The notes beneath the pieces were generated by a model that did not search any database, had not been told where the DNA came from, and saw only the letters and a list, made by a program, of their open reading frames with translations. From Bradyrhizobium sp. DOA9 (GTDB lineage Bacteria > Pseudomonadota > Alphaproteobacteria > Rhizobiales > Xanthobacteraceae): a stretch of DNA of 64,000 nt. Shown one piece after another: positions 42,784 to 51,742 of the stretch (within the stretch, counting starts at the first letter, position 1; the number at the start of each line of letters is the position of its first letter). Both the position numbers and the translations under genes were made by a program. Location of the stretch: the NCBI RefSeq assembly GCF_000617845.2, contig NZ_DF820425.1, forward strand, positions 1,708,538 through 1,772,537, in the 5' to 3' direction.

Positions 42784-43791
42784 ATGGTTTCCCAGTCTCC
42801 TGACATGAATACCGGGCCTGAAGGCCCGGTTCGCGCGCCATCATCGGTTCCGATCGACGACGCCGTGCTGCCTTACGAGGTCGACGCGCTCGACGTGCGC
42901 GGGCGCCTGGTGCGGCTTGGGCCTGCGCTCGATGACATCCTCACCAAGCACGATTACCCCGCACCGGTCGGCAAGCTGCTCGGCGAGGCCATCGTGCTGA
43001 CGACGCTGCTCGGCTCGGCGCTGAAGTTCGAGGGCCGCTTCATTCTGCAGGCCCAGACCGATGGTCCGGTGTCGTTCCTGGTGGTCGACTACAAGGCTCC
43101 GGATCGCCTGCGCGCCTATGCGCGCTTTGACGCCTCGCGCCTGGGCACGGCGAAGGATTCCGGCACGCTGCTCGGCCGCGGCCATCTCGCCATGACCATC
43201 GACCAGGGCCCCGACATGAGCCGCTACCAGGGCCTTGTCGCGCTCGACGGCGGCAGCCTGGAAGACGCCGCCCACGAATATTTCCTGCGGTCCGAGCAGA
43301 TCCCGACCCGCGTGCGCCTCGCGGTCGGCGAGGAATGGCGCTCGAGCGACGGCGGCAAGCATCGCTGGCGCGCCGGCGGCATGCTGATGCAGTTTCTGCC
43401 CAAGGCGCCGGAGCGCGCGCGGCAGGCGGACTTGCATCCCGGCGATGCGCCCGACGGCACCGAGGTGCACAATGTCGCTGAAGACGATGCCTGGGTCGAG
43501 GCGCGCTCGCTGATCGAGACTGTCGAAGACGTCGAGCTGATCGATCCCGAGCTCTCCGGCGAGCGGCTGCTCTACCGCCTCTTCCACGAGCGCGGCGTGC
43601 GCGTGTTCAATCCTCAGGCGCTCGAGGCGCGGTGCTCCTGCTCGCGCGATGCGGTCGCCGCGATGCTCAAGAGCTTCTCGCCCGACGACCGCGCCGCCAT
43701 GGTCAAGGACGACCAGGTCGTCGTCACCTGCGAGTTCTGCTCGTCGGTGTACCAGTTCACGCCGCACGAGGCCGGCGCGGAGGACGCGTAA
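42784..43791 (+). CDS. hslO: redox-regulated chaperone Hsp33
   Basis: A 335-residue holdase with the C-terminal zinc-binding set CSCSRD (C-x-C) and CEFCSSVYQF (C-x2-C), which releases zinc when oxidised. The core includes KHDYPAPVGKLLGEAIVLTTLLGSALKFEGRFILQAQTDGPV. Length is slightly above the usual 290-330 due to an N-terminal extension. Confidence 0.94.
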   Translation: MVSQSPDMNTGPEGPVRAPSSVPIDDAVLPYEVDALDVRGRLVRLGPALDDILTKHDYPAPVGKLLGEAIVLTTLLGSALKFEGRFILQAQTDGPVSFLVVDYKAPDRLRAYARFDASRLGTAKDSGTLLGRGHLAMTIDQGPDMSRYQGLVALDGGSLEDAAHEYFLRSEQIPTRVRLAVGEEWRSSDGGKHRWRAGGMLMQFLPKAPERARQADLHPGDAPDGTEVHNVAEDDAWVEARSLIETVEDVELIDPELSGERLLYRLFHERGVRVFNPQALEARCSCSRDAVAAMLKSFSPDDRAAMVKDDQVVVTCEFCSSVYQFTPHEAGAEDA

Positions 43792-43852
43792 GCCTGTCCT
43801 TCATTGAGCGTGCTTACACCACACGCCGCTCTCGCGCCCGGACGCAGCTATC

Positions 43853-43944
43853 GTAGGGTGGGCAAAGCGGAGCGTGCCCACCATCCGTCTCTGAATTCGC
43901 AAGAGATCGTGGGCACGGCGCTTTGCGCCTTTGCCCACCCTACG
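43853..43944. repeat. palindromic repeat after hslO (GTAGGGTGGGC family)
   Basis: Inverted repeat: GTAGGGTGGGCAAAG at the left and CTTTGCGCCTTTGCCCACCC-TACG at the right, with inner CGTGCCCACC and GTGGGCACG. A second copy lies at 47582-47675. Confidence 0.9.
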
Positions 43945-43954
43945 GCACCGCCTC

Positions 43955-44347
43955 TTAATTCAACACCCGCTTGCTATCCGGGCTGTCCAGCGAAAACGTC
44001 GGCACGTCGATCTCGAAGCGCTCGCCGGTTTCGCTGACCATCTGGTAGCGGCCGGTCATGAAGCCGGAGGCGGTCGAGAGCGGCACGCCGGAGGTGTATT
44101 CGAAGCGTTCGCCGGGGGCGAGGATCGGCTGCTCGCCGACCACGCCCTCGCCCTTCACCTCCTGCTGGCGGCCGGAGGCATCTGTGATGATCCAGTGCCG
44201 CGTCTTGAGCTGCACGGTCTCCTCGCCCGAATTGGTGATGACGATGGTGTAGGACCAGAAGTAGCGCGAGCGGTCGGCCGACGACTGCTCCGGCACAAAG
44301 TTCGGCTCGACGGTCACTTCGATCTGGCGGGTCACGGCGCGGTACAT
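43955..44347 (-). CDS. apaG: ApaG protein
   Basis: A 130-residue beta-sandwich protein: MYRAVTRQIEVTVEPNFVPEQSSADRSRYFWSYTIVITNSGEETVQLKTRHWIITDASG through YEY-type TSGVPLSTASGFMTGRYQMV. The long open frame upstream is not coding. ATGs at 44356 and 44359 could add three or four residues. ApaG proteins are linked to CorA/magnesium homeostasis in genetics, but their biochemistry is unclear. It is divergent from opgC. Confidence 0.92.
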   Translation of the reverse strand: MYRAVTRQIEVTVEPNFVPEQSSADRSRYFWSYTIVITNSGEETVQLKTRHWIITDASGRQQEVKGEGVVGEQPILAPGERFEYTSGVPLSTASGFMTGRYQMVSETGERFEIDVPTFSLDSPDSKRVLN

Positions 44348-44542
44348 GGCTGCCATCATACCGAAATCCGTCCCGGGAACCAAACCCCCGGGGGCGGCTT
44401 TGGCGACATCGTCCCGCCAGAATTGGAGGAAAAGCACACCGCCGAGGGAGACAACCATATGTGATCCGGCCGCTTTGCGAGACGACAGCCGGACCATTAC
44501 ACTGCTCCAACGTCGCGATTTGCGGAACGGTTTCCAGGCCCG

Positions 44543-45799
44543 ATGACCATTGCCGACCAAGTGACGGGATCGACCATCGCAGGAACCGCGGGCGCAAAGC
44601 CCGCAGGGACCAAGCTGCGCGCCGCAGCGCCGGCCATCACGCTGCCCGCCATCGGCGAGCGCGAGCTCCGGCTCGATCTGTTCCGCGGACTCGCGCTGTG
44701 GCTGATCTTCATCGACCATCTGCCGCCCAGCCTTCTCACCTGGTTCACGATCCGCAATTACGGCCTCAGCGACGCCACCGAGATCTTCATCTTCATCTCC
44801 GGCTACACGGCGGCCTTCGTCTATGGCCGGGCGATGCTGGAGAGCGGCGTTCTCATCGCCACCGCGCGCATCCTGCGCCGGGTCTGGCAGATCTACGTCG
44901 CCCACGTCTTCCTGTTCACGATCTTCCTCGCCGAGATCTCCTATGTGGCGACCAGGTTCGAGAACCCGCTCTACACCGAAGAGATGGGCATCATGGACTT
45001 CCTCAAGCAGCCCGACGTCGTCATCGTGCAGGCGCTGCTGCTGCGCTTCCGTCCCGTCAACATGGACGTGCTGCCGCTCTACATCGTGCTGATGCTGGCC
45101 CTGCCGCTGATCCTGTGGTCGATGAAATGGCGGCCCGACGTCACGCTCGGCCTCTCGGTCGTGCTCTACGCGGTGACCTGGGAGTACGATCTCTATCTCT
45201 CGGCCTATCCGAACGGCTTCTGGGCCTTCAATCCGTTCGCCTGGCAATTGCTGTTCGTGTTCGGTGCCTGGTGTGCGCTCGGAGGTGCGCGTCGCATGTC
45301 GCGCATCCTGGCTTCGCGGGTGACGATGTGGATCTCCATCGCCTATCTCGTCGCGGCGTTCTACGTGACGTTGACCTGGTACGTGCCGCAGCTCTCCCAG
45401 TTCATGCCGAAGCGGATCGAGCAGTGGATGTATCCGATCGACAAGACCGATCTCGACGTGCTGCGCTTCACGCACTTCCTGGCGCTGGCCGCGCTGACTG
45501 TGCGCTTCCTGCCCCGGGACTGGCCGGGCTTGAAATCGCGTTGGCTGCGACCATTGATTCTATGTGGTCAGCACTCGCTCGAGATCTTCTGCCTCGGCGT
45601 CTTCCTGGCCTTCGCCGGCCATTTCGTCCTCGCCGAAATCTCCGGCGGGCCGGTCATGCATGCGTTGATTAGCCTCTCCGGAATCCTGATCATGTGGGGG
45701 GTTGCCTGGGTCATTTCGTGGTACAAGCGTGTGGCTGACAAGAGCGGTGCGAAAACCAAAAACGCCGTCGGCAACGCCGATCTGGCGGGAGGGGGCTGA
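44543..45799 (+). CDS. opgC: OpgC-type glucan-modifying membrane acyltransferase
   Basis: A 418-residue inner-membrane protein with about ten helices and the OpgC pattern RELRLDLFRGLALWLIFIDHLPPSLLTWFTIRNYGLSDATEIFIFISGYTAA (acyltransferase-3 relatives), plus LCGQHSLEIFCLGVFLAF. OpgC transfers succinyl groups onto osmoregulated periplasmic glucans. Its stop overlaps the start of an SGNH-fold gene by one base, forming a three-gene unit. Confidence 0.88.
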   Translation: MTIADQVTGSTIAGTAGAKPAGTKLRAAAPAITLPAIGERELRLDLFRGLALWLIFIDHLPPSLLTWFTIRNYGLSDATEIFIFISGYTAAFVYGRAMLESGVLIATARILRRVWQIYVAHVFLFTIFLAEISYVATRFENPLYTEEMGIMDFLKQPDVVIVQALLLRFRPVNMDVLPLYIVLMLALPLILWSMKWRPDVTLGLSVVLYAVTWEYDLYLSAYPNGFWAFNPFAWQLLFVFGAWCALGGARRMSRILASRVTMWISIAYLVAAFYVTLTWYVPQLSQFMPKRIEQWMYPIDKTDLDVLRFTHFLALAALTVRFLPRDWPGLKSRWLRPLILCGQHSLEIFCLGVFLAFAGHFVLAEISGGPVMHALISLSGILIMWGVAWVISWYKRVADKSGAKTKNAVGNADLAGGG

Positions 45800-46569
45800 T
45801 GAAGGCGAAGGTTCTCCTGAGCCTGGTCCTGCTATGCGGTAACCTCGCCGCGCCCACGGCGCGCGCGGGCGATGCCGCGTCCCCTGTGCCCGCGGCCTGC
45901 GAATTGCCGCCCTATCTGCTGACCAGCGAAAGCCAGCTGCCCAAGGTCGCCGAGGCGATCAAGGCCGGCAAGCCGCTCGAGATCCTGGTCATCGGCAGCC
46001 GCTCGACCACGATTCCGTCGTCGGAGGGCAGCTCCTATCCGGCGCGCATGGAGGCGATCCTCAAGGAGAAGCTGCCGCCGTCCGAAGTCGTGCACGTCTC
46101 CGTAGAAATACAGAGCAAGAAAACGGCAGAGGAGACCGCGTCCACCTTCGTTAAACTGATGGAAGCAAAAACGCCTACCTTGGTCATCTGGCAGACCGGG
46201 ACCGTGGATGCTATCCGATCCATCGATCCCGACGAATTTCGTGGCGCGGTGACCGACGGGGTTGTTGCGCTGCAAAAGGCAGGGGCAGACGTCGTCTTGA
46301 TGAATTTGCAATACAGCCCGCGCACCGAGACCATGATCTCGGCGCAGCCTTTTCTCGATAATATGCGCGTCGTGGCGCAGGAGCACGACATCCCGCTGTT
46401 CGATCGTTTCGCGATCATGCGGCAGTGGAACGAGCAGGGCCAGTTCGACCTGTTCAGCCCGTCCCGCGGGCCTGAGCTGGCGAAGCAGGTCCATGATTGC
46501 CTTGGCCGGGCGTTGGCACAGTTCGTGATCGACGCTGCTCATCTGGAGCCGGCCCAGCAGCAAAATTGA
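45799..46569 (+). CDS. SGNH-like exported protein, catalytic residues apparently lost
   Basis: A 256-residue protein with signal peptide (residues 1-23, ending ARAG). It is a clear paralogue of the next gene product, with the common stretches IWQTGT, LMNLQYSPR and FDRFAIMR. Block I reads VIGSRSTT where the active form has FGSSSTQ, so the catalytic serine position is arginine. The block III Asn and the final Asp/His of the SGNH set are also missing (GTVDA; SPSRGPE). I read it as a pseudoenzyme working with its neighbour. It overlaps opgC by one base. Confidence 0.8.
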   Translation: MKAKVLLSLVLLCGNLAAPTARAGDAASPVPAACELPPYLLTSESQLPKVAEAIKAGKPLEILVIGSRSTTIPSSEGSSYPARMEAILKEKLPPSEVVHVSVEIQSKKTAEETASTFVKLMEAKTPTLVIWQTGTVDAIRSIDPDEFRGAVTDGVVALQKAGADVVLMNLQYSPRTETMISAQPFLDNMRVVAQEHDIPLFDRFAIMRQWNEQGQFDLFSPSRGPELAKQVHDCLGRALAQFVIDAAHLEPAQQQN

Positions 46570-46581
46570 GGTCTAGCGTTA

Positions 46582-47571
46582 ATGAGTTCTCTCCGCCCTT
46601 TTTGCCTGACGTCATGGCTGGCCGTGCCTGCAGCAGCAGCACTGTTGTTGCTGACGCCGGCCGCGCATGCGCAGGCGCCGGCCGCACCGCCGGCGACCCC
46701 CGCACCCGCCCAGTCGCCTGATCCCGCGCCCGCCGCGCCGTCCCAGACCACCGTCGCCGCGAGGTCGCCCGAGCAGCGTGGCGTCACCTCGCGCGCCATC
46801 GACAAGGTGAAGGAGGTCGCGAAGTCCGCCGCCGACATCTTCAGCCGCGTTCCCTGCCTGCCGCCGAAGGGCGGCTCGAAGGCGATGGGCTCGCTGCCCC
46901 ATGTCGCAGGCAAGCTCGCCGCCGGCCAGCCCGTCGTCATCGTTGCGTTCGGCTCGTCGTCGACCCAGGGGTTCGGCGCGAGCTCGCCGGAGTTCAATTA
47001 CCCCAATCGTCTCGCCGCACAGCTGCGCCGGCACTACCCGACCGCCGACATTACCGTCGTCAATGCCGGCGTCGGCGGCGAGGATGCCCCCGAAATGATG
47101 AGGCGCCTGCAGACGCAGGTCATCGACGTGCATCCGGATCTCGTGATCTGGCAGGTCGGCACCAACGCCGTGCTGCGCAACCTCGATCCCGCTGACACCG
47201 CCAAGCTGGTCGAGGACGGCATCAGCCGCATCCAGGCCGCCGGCGGCACCGACATCGTGCTGGTCGATCCGCAATATTCGCCGGCCGTCAACCAGCGCAA
47301 GGAGAGCGCCGGCAAGATGATCAAGCTGCTCGGCAACGTCGCCGAGCTTCGTCACGTCGGCATTTTCCCGCGCTTCGAAGTGATGCGCGACTGGCACGAG
47401 AACCAGTCGATCCCGGTCGAGAGCTTCGTCATCGCCGACGGCCTGCACATGAACGATTGGGGCTATGCCTGCTTCGCCCAGCTGCTCGGCGACGACATCA
47501 TCCGCTCGGTGGGGCAGATTAAGCTCGGGGTGAACGTGCCCGCCGATGTGAGAACGTATCGGCCGATGTGA
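46582..47571 (+). CDS. SGNH/GDSL-family hydrolase, exported
   Basis: A 329-residue protein with a signal peptide (to about residue 30, AHAQA), an Ala/Pro linker, and an SGNH domain: block I VAFGSSSTQGFGA (serine nucleophile), block II NAGVGGED, block III GTNAV, and the catalytic pair in DGLHMNDWG. It starts 12 bases after the paralogue. With opgC and the inactive copy it may edit acyl or other groups on periplasmic glucans (inference). Confidence 0.85.
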   Translation: MSSLRPFCLTSWLAVPAAAALLLLTPAAHAQAPAAPPATPAPAQSPDPAPAAPSQTTVAARSPEQRGVTSRAIDKVKEVAKSAADIFSRVPCLPPKGGSKAMGSLPHVAGKLAAGQPVVIVAFGSSSTQGFGASSPEFNYPNRLAAQLRRHYPTADITVVNAGVGGEDAPEMMRRLQTQVIDVHPDLVIWQVGTNAVLRNLDPADTAKLVEDGISRIQAAGGTDIVLVDPQYSPAVNQRKESAGKMIKLLGNVAELRHVGIFPRFEVMRDWHENQSIPVESFVIADGLHMNDWGYACFAQLLGDDIIRSVGQIKLGVNVPADVRTYRPM

Positions 47572-47581
47572 GCACGCTGCC

Positions 47582-47675
47582 GTAGGGTGGGCAAAGGCGC
47601 AAAGCGCCGTGCCCACCATCGCTCAGTGACACGAAGGAAGAAGACGTGGGCACGCTTCGCTTTGCCCACCCTACG
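47582..47675. repeat. second copy of the GTAGGGTGGGC repeat
   Basis: Same family as 43853-43944: starts GTAGGGTGGGCAAAGGCGCA and ends TTTGCCCACCCTACG, with inner GTGCCCACC and GTGGGCAC. It separates the convergent SGNH and metZ genes. Confidence 0.9.
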
Positions 47676-47689
47676 AGACCTCGCTTCCG

Positions 47690-48877
47690 CTACGCCTTCT
47701 CCAGCGCCGCGGTGAGATCCTCGATCAGGTCGTCCGCGTGCTCCAGCCCCGCCGAGAAGCGGATGAAGCCCTCGCTGATGCCGAGCGCGGCGCGGTCTTC
47801 CGGCTTGAGGCGCTGATGCGTCGTGGTCGCCGGATGGGTGACGAGGCTCTTGGCGTCGCCGAGATTGTTGGAGATCTTGGCAAGCTTCAATTCGTTGAGC
47901 ACGCGGAACGCCGCCGCCTTGCCGCCCTTGACCTCGAAGCCGACCAGCGTCGAGCCGCCGCGCATCTGCTTCTTCACCAGCGCCGCCTGCGGATGATCGG
48001 CGCGGCCGGGATAGACCAGTCGCGAAATCTTGGGATGGCTCGCCAGCACCTCGGCGATGCGCGCGGCATTGTCGGTCTGCGCGCGCACCCGCACGCCCAG
48101 CGTCTCCAGGCCCTTGAGCAGGACCCAGGCATTGAACGGCGAGATCGACGGGCCGGTCTGGCGCATGAAATTGTGGATGTGCTCGGCGATGAAGGCTTCC
48201 GAGGACAGGATGATGCCGCCGAGACAACGGCCCTGGCCGTCGATGTGCTTGGTCGCGGAGTAGACGACGACGTCGGCCCCGAGCGCGAGCGGGCTCTGCC
48301 AGATCGGCGTCGCAAACACGTTGTCGACGACGAGCCGCGCGCCGCCCTTGTGCGCGATCTCGGCGATCGAGGGAATGTCGAGCACATCCAGCGTCGGGTT
48401 GGTCGGGCTCTCCAGGAAGAATGTCTTGGTGTTGGGGCGGAGCGCGCGCTGCCACTGGTCGAGATCGAGCCCGTCGACCAGCGTGGTCTCGATGCCGTAG
48501 CGCGGCAACAGGTCCTGCACGACGTAGAGGCACGAGCCGAACAGCGCGCGCGAGGCCACGACGTGATCGCCGGCCTTGAGCGGCGCCAGGATCGCGGTCG
48601 TCACCGCCGCCATGCCGGTCGCCGCCGAGCGCGCGGCCTCGGCGCCTTCGAGCTCGATCATGCGGCGCTCGAACATCGCAATGGTCGGGTTGGAATAGCG
48701 CGAATAGATGAAGCCGGGGTCCTCGCCCTTGAACCGCGCCTCGCACTCCTCCGCGCTGGCGTAGACATAGCCTTGCGTCAGGAACAGCGCCTCCGACGTC
48801 TCGCCATATTGCGAGCGCAGGGTGCCGGAATGGACCAGGCGGGTTTCGGGGCGGTAGGCAGCGGACGACTTCGACAT
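47690..48877 (-). CDS. metZ: O-succinylhomoserine sulfhydrylase
   Basis: A 395-residue Cys/Met-metabolism PLP enzyme. The PLP lysine is in VVYSATKHIDGQGR, with YSRYSNPT, SPTNPT and the C-terminal RFSAGLEHADDLIEDL. It makes homocysteine from O-succinylhomoserine and sulfide. The start at 48877 (MSKSSAAYRPETRLVHSG) has a GGAGAGG site; the frame opening at 48955 runs through a terminator and is not the start. It is controlled by the SAM-II riboswitch just upstream. Confidence 0.94.
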   Translation of the reverse strand: MSKSSAAYRPETRLVHSGTLRSQYGETSEALFLTQGYVYASAEECEARFKGEDPGFIYSRYSNPTIAMFERRMIELEGAEAARSAATGMAAVTTAILAPLKAGDHVVASRALFGSCLYVVQDLLPRYGIETTLVDGLDLDQWQRALRPNTKTFFLESPTNPTLDVLDIPSIAEIAHKGGARLVVDNVFATPIWQSPLALGADVVVYSATKHIDGQGRCLGGIILSSEAFIAEHIHNFMRQTGPSISPFNAWVLLKGLETLGVRVRAQTDNAARIAEVLASHPKISRLVYPGRADHPQAALVKKQMRGGSTLVGFEVKGGKAAAFRVLNELKLAKISNNLGDAKSLVTHPATTTHQRLKPEDRAALGISEGFIRFSAGLEHADDLIEDLTAALEKA

Positions 48878-48916
48878 AGGACCCTCTCCGACATGACCGT
48901 CGGCGAAAACGGTCAC

Positions 48917-48949
48917 AAAAAAACCGGCCTGGATATCTCCACGGGCCGG
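48917..48949 (-). terminator. intrinsic terminator of the metZ leader
   Basis: Read on the minus strand: CCGGCC, two unpaired bases, TGGA, loop GATA, TCCA, GGCCGG, then seven Ts. It lies between the SAM-II aptamer and the metZ ribosome site, as expected for ligand-controlled termination. Confidence 0.85.
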
Positions 48950-48965
48950 GATCACAGAGGTCCCC

Positions 48966-49022
48966 GGCCTGTTTAGCGACTTATTTAACGTGGCTGCAAG
49001 CCGGCCGGCTCAAATCACCACG
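48966..49022 (-). promoter_or_regulatory. SAM-II riboswitch aptamer upstream of metZ
   Basis: On the minus strand the order GTGGTGATTTGA, a GC stem, GCAGCCACGTTAAA and GCTAAA matches the conserved SAM-II (metA) pattern, which occurs before metA and metZ in alphaproteobacteria. GTTAAA and GCTAAA are the pseudoknot and binding-core segments. Sequence after it can form either a hairpin with GCCGGGGA/ATCCCGGC or the terminator. Confidence 0.9.
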
Positions 49023-49111
49023 GGATAAGTGATGCTCATATTCCGCAATGCCCTTTCCGTCAAGGCGTCCATCGGATAGCCGTAAAAGACCTGTATTTCC
49101 GGCATGGCCGG

Positions 49112-50248
49112 ATGCATTCGACCCCTTATGAGGACCCCCGGTTGACGTTCCCGGTCGCCGCCGACGCCAATGGTATCCTGCCCGACCGCATGATCGCGGC
49201 GATGGCGGAAGAAGGTCTCATCCTGCCCGCCTACGACTTCGTCGAGAGCCAGATCCAGCCGGCGAGCCTCGATCTGCGCCTCGGCGACATCGCCTATCGC
49301 GTCCGTGCCAGCTTCCTCCCCGGTCCCGGCGCCACCGTCGCCGAGCGCATCGACGAGTTGAAGCTGCACGAGTTCAGCCTCGCCGACGGCGCGGTGCTGG
49401 AGACCAACTGCGTCTACATCGTGCCGCTGCTGGAGAGCCTGGCGCTACCGCCGGAGATCGTCGCGGCCGCCAATCCGAAGAGCTCGACCGGCCGGCTCGA
49501 CGTCTTCACCCGCGTCATCGCCGACGGCACCCGCCGCTTCGACATGATCGGCGCCGGCTATCACGGCCCGCTCTATGCCGAGATCAGCCCGAAGACGTTT
49601 CCGGTGCTGGTGCGCGAGGGCTCGCGTCTCAGCCAGGTCCGCTTCCGCACCGGCGATGCCATCCTCAATGCCGACGAGCTCGATGCGCTGCACGCCAGCG
49701 AGCGTCTCGTCGACATCGACGATGCGGATCTGTCCGGCGGCGTTGCCGTCTCGGTCGATCTCTCCGGCGAGAGGGCGAACGGCTTCGTCGGCTACCGCGC
49801 CAAGCGCCACACCGGCGTCGTCGATGTCGATCGCCGCGCCGGCTACGCGGTGGAGGATTTCTGGGAGCCGATCTCGGCGCGGGCCGACGGCAGCCTGATC
49901 CTCGACCCCGGCGAGTTCTATATCCTCGCCTCCAAGGAAGCGGTGCAGGTGCCGCCCGACTACGCCGCGGAGATGGTGCCGTTCGATCCCCTGGTCGGCG
50001 AATTCCGCGTGCACTATGCCGGCTTCTTCGATCCCGGCTTCGGCTATGCCGGCGCGGGCGGGCTGGGATCGCGCGCCGTGCTGGAGGTGCGCTCGCGCGA
50101 GGTGCCGTTCATCCTCGAGCACGGCCAGATCGTCGGCCGCCTCGTCTACGAGAAGATGCTGGCCCGTCCCGACGCGATGTACGGCCAGCGCATCGGCTCG
50201 AACTACCAGGCGCAGGGGTTGAAGCTGAGCAAGCATTTCCGGGTGTAG
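49112..50248 (+). CDS. dcd: 2'-deoxycytidine 5'-triphosphate deaminase, long form
   Basis: A 378-residue protein built from two dCTP deaminase/dUTPase-fold halves. The first has ESQIQPASLDLRLGDIAYRVR and NPKSSTGRLDVFTRV with the active-site SSxGR motif; the second has EFYILASKEAVQVPPDYAAEM and VLEVRSREVPFILEHGQIVGRLVYEKM. The long form is typical of alphaproteobacteria. It produces dUTP for thymidylate synthesis. It is divergent from metZ, separated by the riboswitch region. Confidence 0.92.
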   Translation: MHSTPYEDPRLTFPVAADANGILPDRMIAAMAEEGLILPAYDFVESQIQPASLDLRLGDIAYRVRASFLPGPGATVAERIDELKLHEFSLADGAVLETNCVYIVPLLESLALPPEIVAAANPKSSTGRLDVFTRVIADGTRRFDMIGAGYHGPLYAEISPKTFPVLVREGSRLSQVRFRTGDAILNADELDALHASERLVDIDDADLSGGVAVSVDLSGERANGFVGYRAKRHTGVVDVDRRAGYAVEDFWEPISARADGSLILDPGEFYILASKEAVQVPPDYAAEMVPFDPLVGEFRVHYAGFFDPGFGYAGAGGLGSRAVLEVRSREVPFILEHGQIVGRLVYEKMLARPDAMYGQRIGSNYQAQGLKLSKHFRV

Positions 50249-50259
50249 CTACACACTCC

Positions 50260-50454
50260 GCTGTCATTCCCCGCGACCGGGCTACGCCAAGGCTTCGCCG
50301 GGGTTGAGGTCCTGGGGCGCCGAAGCTCTAGCGTAGGCGGCAGGCGGGGAATCCAGTACGCCGCGGCCTTTTCGGCTCAATCACAAACTTCCCCGGAGTA
50401 CTGGATCGCCCGCCCCAGTGCGCAACTGCGCACAAGGCGGACGATGACACCGAG
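50260..50454. repeat. intergenic palindromic repeat after dcd
   Basis: Composite inverted repeat: GGGGAATCCAGTAC and GTACTGGATC form the inner pair, while CTGTCATTCCCCGC and GGCGGACGATGACA form the outer pair. The right end GTGCGCAACTGCGCA...AGGCGG is shared with 39291-39452. Almost all of the 274-base gap is this element. Confidence 0.8.
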
Positions 50455-50522
50455 ATCGCGTCCGGTTGCGTCACCCGGTCCGCGATGACACACTCCCGCA
50501 AAACAACAAGCCGGGAGCGAAC

Positions 50523-51575
50523 ATGACGGCCGCACCAGACCTCGCGCAGGAAGTTCAATGGCAGCGCTGGCGCGCGATCGCCGATCTCTACCATGCCTAC
50601 TTCACCGGCCTCATCCTCAGCGTCGTTACGCGCCGTGGCACGGCGGATGCCGCAGAATTCGTCTTCCGCGTGTTTCGTCGCCAGCAGCAGGAGCGTTTCC
50701 TGCCGGGGCTCAAAAAGCTTGAGATCGATCATCTGCCGCCGGCGGTCGCCGCCGCGCAATATCACTATCTCTCCAACTGGATCGGCGGCGTGCACGTCGA
50801 ATACATGTACGAGAGCGACACCAAGGCCTGGATCCGCTATCCGCCGCCGCGCTGGATCTGGAGGGGCACCGCGATCTGCGGCGTGCCGGGCGAGGTCTCG
50901 CGCGCGATGCTGCGCGGCTGGCACGCCAACAACGGCGTTGCCCTCGGCGATCTCAGGCTCGGCTTCGTCTGCACCAAGCAGAGCGTCGACGGCCAGGACG
51001 GGCTCGAAGGCTATTATTATCTCTACGACCATCCGCTCGAACTCGACCAGCGCCTCGTGTTCGCGCGGCACCTGGAAGCGCCGCTGTTCGATGCAAAGAC
51101 GGCGCCGGCATTGCCAGTCGCGAGCTGGCCGAGACCGCGGCTGGAAAAGGCCTATCGCAATTACGCGATGGAATATGTCCGCACCGCCGCGCCCGTGATG
51201 GTGCAGCTGTTCGGCCCGGAGGATGCGGGCTATCTGCTGCACCTCACCGGCAGGCTGATCGGCATGCAATATTTCGACGAGGTCGCGGCCGCGCTGGCGA
51301 TGAATCGCGGCGGCGCGCGAGAATTCGCATCGTTCCTGAATGCGCTGCTCGCCGCGCAGGATGATGCGGCCGCGATGACGCAATCCGAAGGCACGTTCGA
51401 GATCCGCCAGCAAAGCTGGAGGCTGATGGACGACGTCGCCGACTATTCTCGCGCGTGCGCCAAGGTGCTGGAGGGATTGTTCGAAGGCCTCGCTGCAGGC
51501 TGCGGCCGGCACATCGGCGTGCAGATGCGCACCGCTCCAGGCGGGCGCCCGCCGCTGGTGTGGACGATCGGGTAA
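50523..51575 (+). CDS. conserved-looking protein of unknown function
   Basis: A 350-residue cytoplasmic protein without signal or membrane segments. It is largely helical, with YHAYFTGLILSVVTRRG at the start, a middle section QYHYLSNWIGGVHVEYMYESDTKAWIRYPPPRWIWRGTAICG, and GYYYLYDHPLELDQRLVF. The frame can open at 50466, but the start at 50523 follows GGGAGCG. Codon use is like its neighbours, and the reverse frame is a shadow. I do not recognise the family. It lies upstream of a MATE pump gene on the same strand, 167 bases away. Confidence 0.7.
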   Translation: MTAAPDLAQEVQWQRWRAIADLYHAYFTGLILSVVTRRGTADAAEFVFRVFRRQQQERFLPGLKKLEIDHLPPAVAAAQYHYLSNWIGGVHVEYMYESDTKAWIRYPPPRWIWRGTAICGVPGEVSRAMLRGWHANNGVALGDLRLGFVCTKQSVDGQDGLEGYYYLYDHPLELDQRLVFARHLEAPLFDAKTAPALPVASWPRPRLEKAYRNYAMEYVRTAAPVMVQLFGPEDAGYLLHLTGRLIGMQYFDEVAAALAMNRGGAREFASFLNALLAAQDDAAAMTQSEGTFEIRQQSWRLMDDVADYSRACAKVLEGLFEGLAAGCGRHIGVQMRTAPGGRPPLVWTIG

Positions 51576-51742
51576 TTCCACCGCTTGAAATGCGCTGCCG
51601 CAGGGCACGCCTGCATCAGGCGCAGGCGGAAGCGTCGCGCGCCGTGCTAACACGCCTCAGCCGCGCCATTCGCGCGAACGAAGCTATCGGCACACCAAAT
51701 GATTGCCGCGCCGCAATGGCGCCTGCGCCCCCGGGAGAGGAC

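Noticed and set aside
43955..45475. 506-residue minus-strand frame opposite opgC
   Set aside because: Only the final 130 residues (ApaG) have a fold signature; the rest is the opgC shadow.
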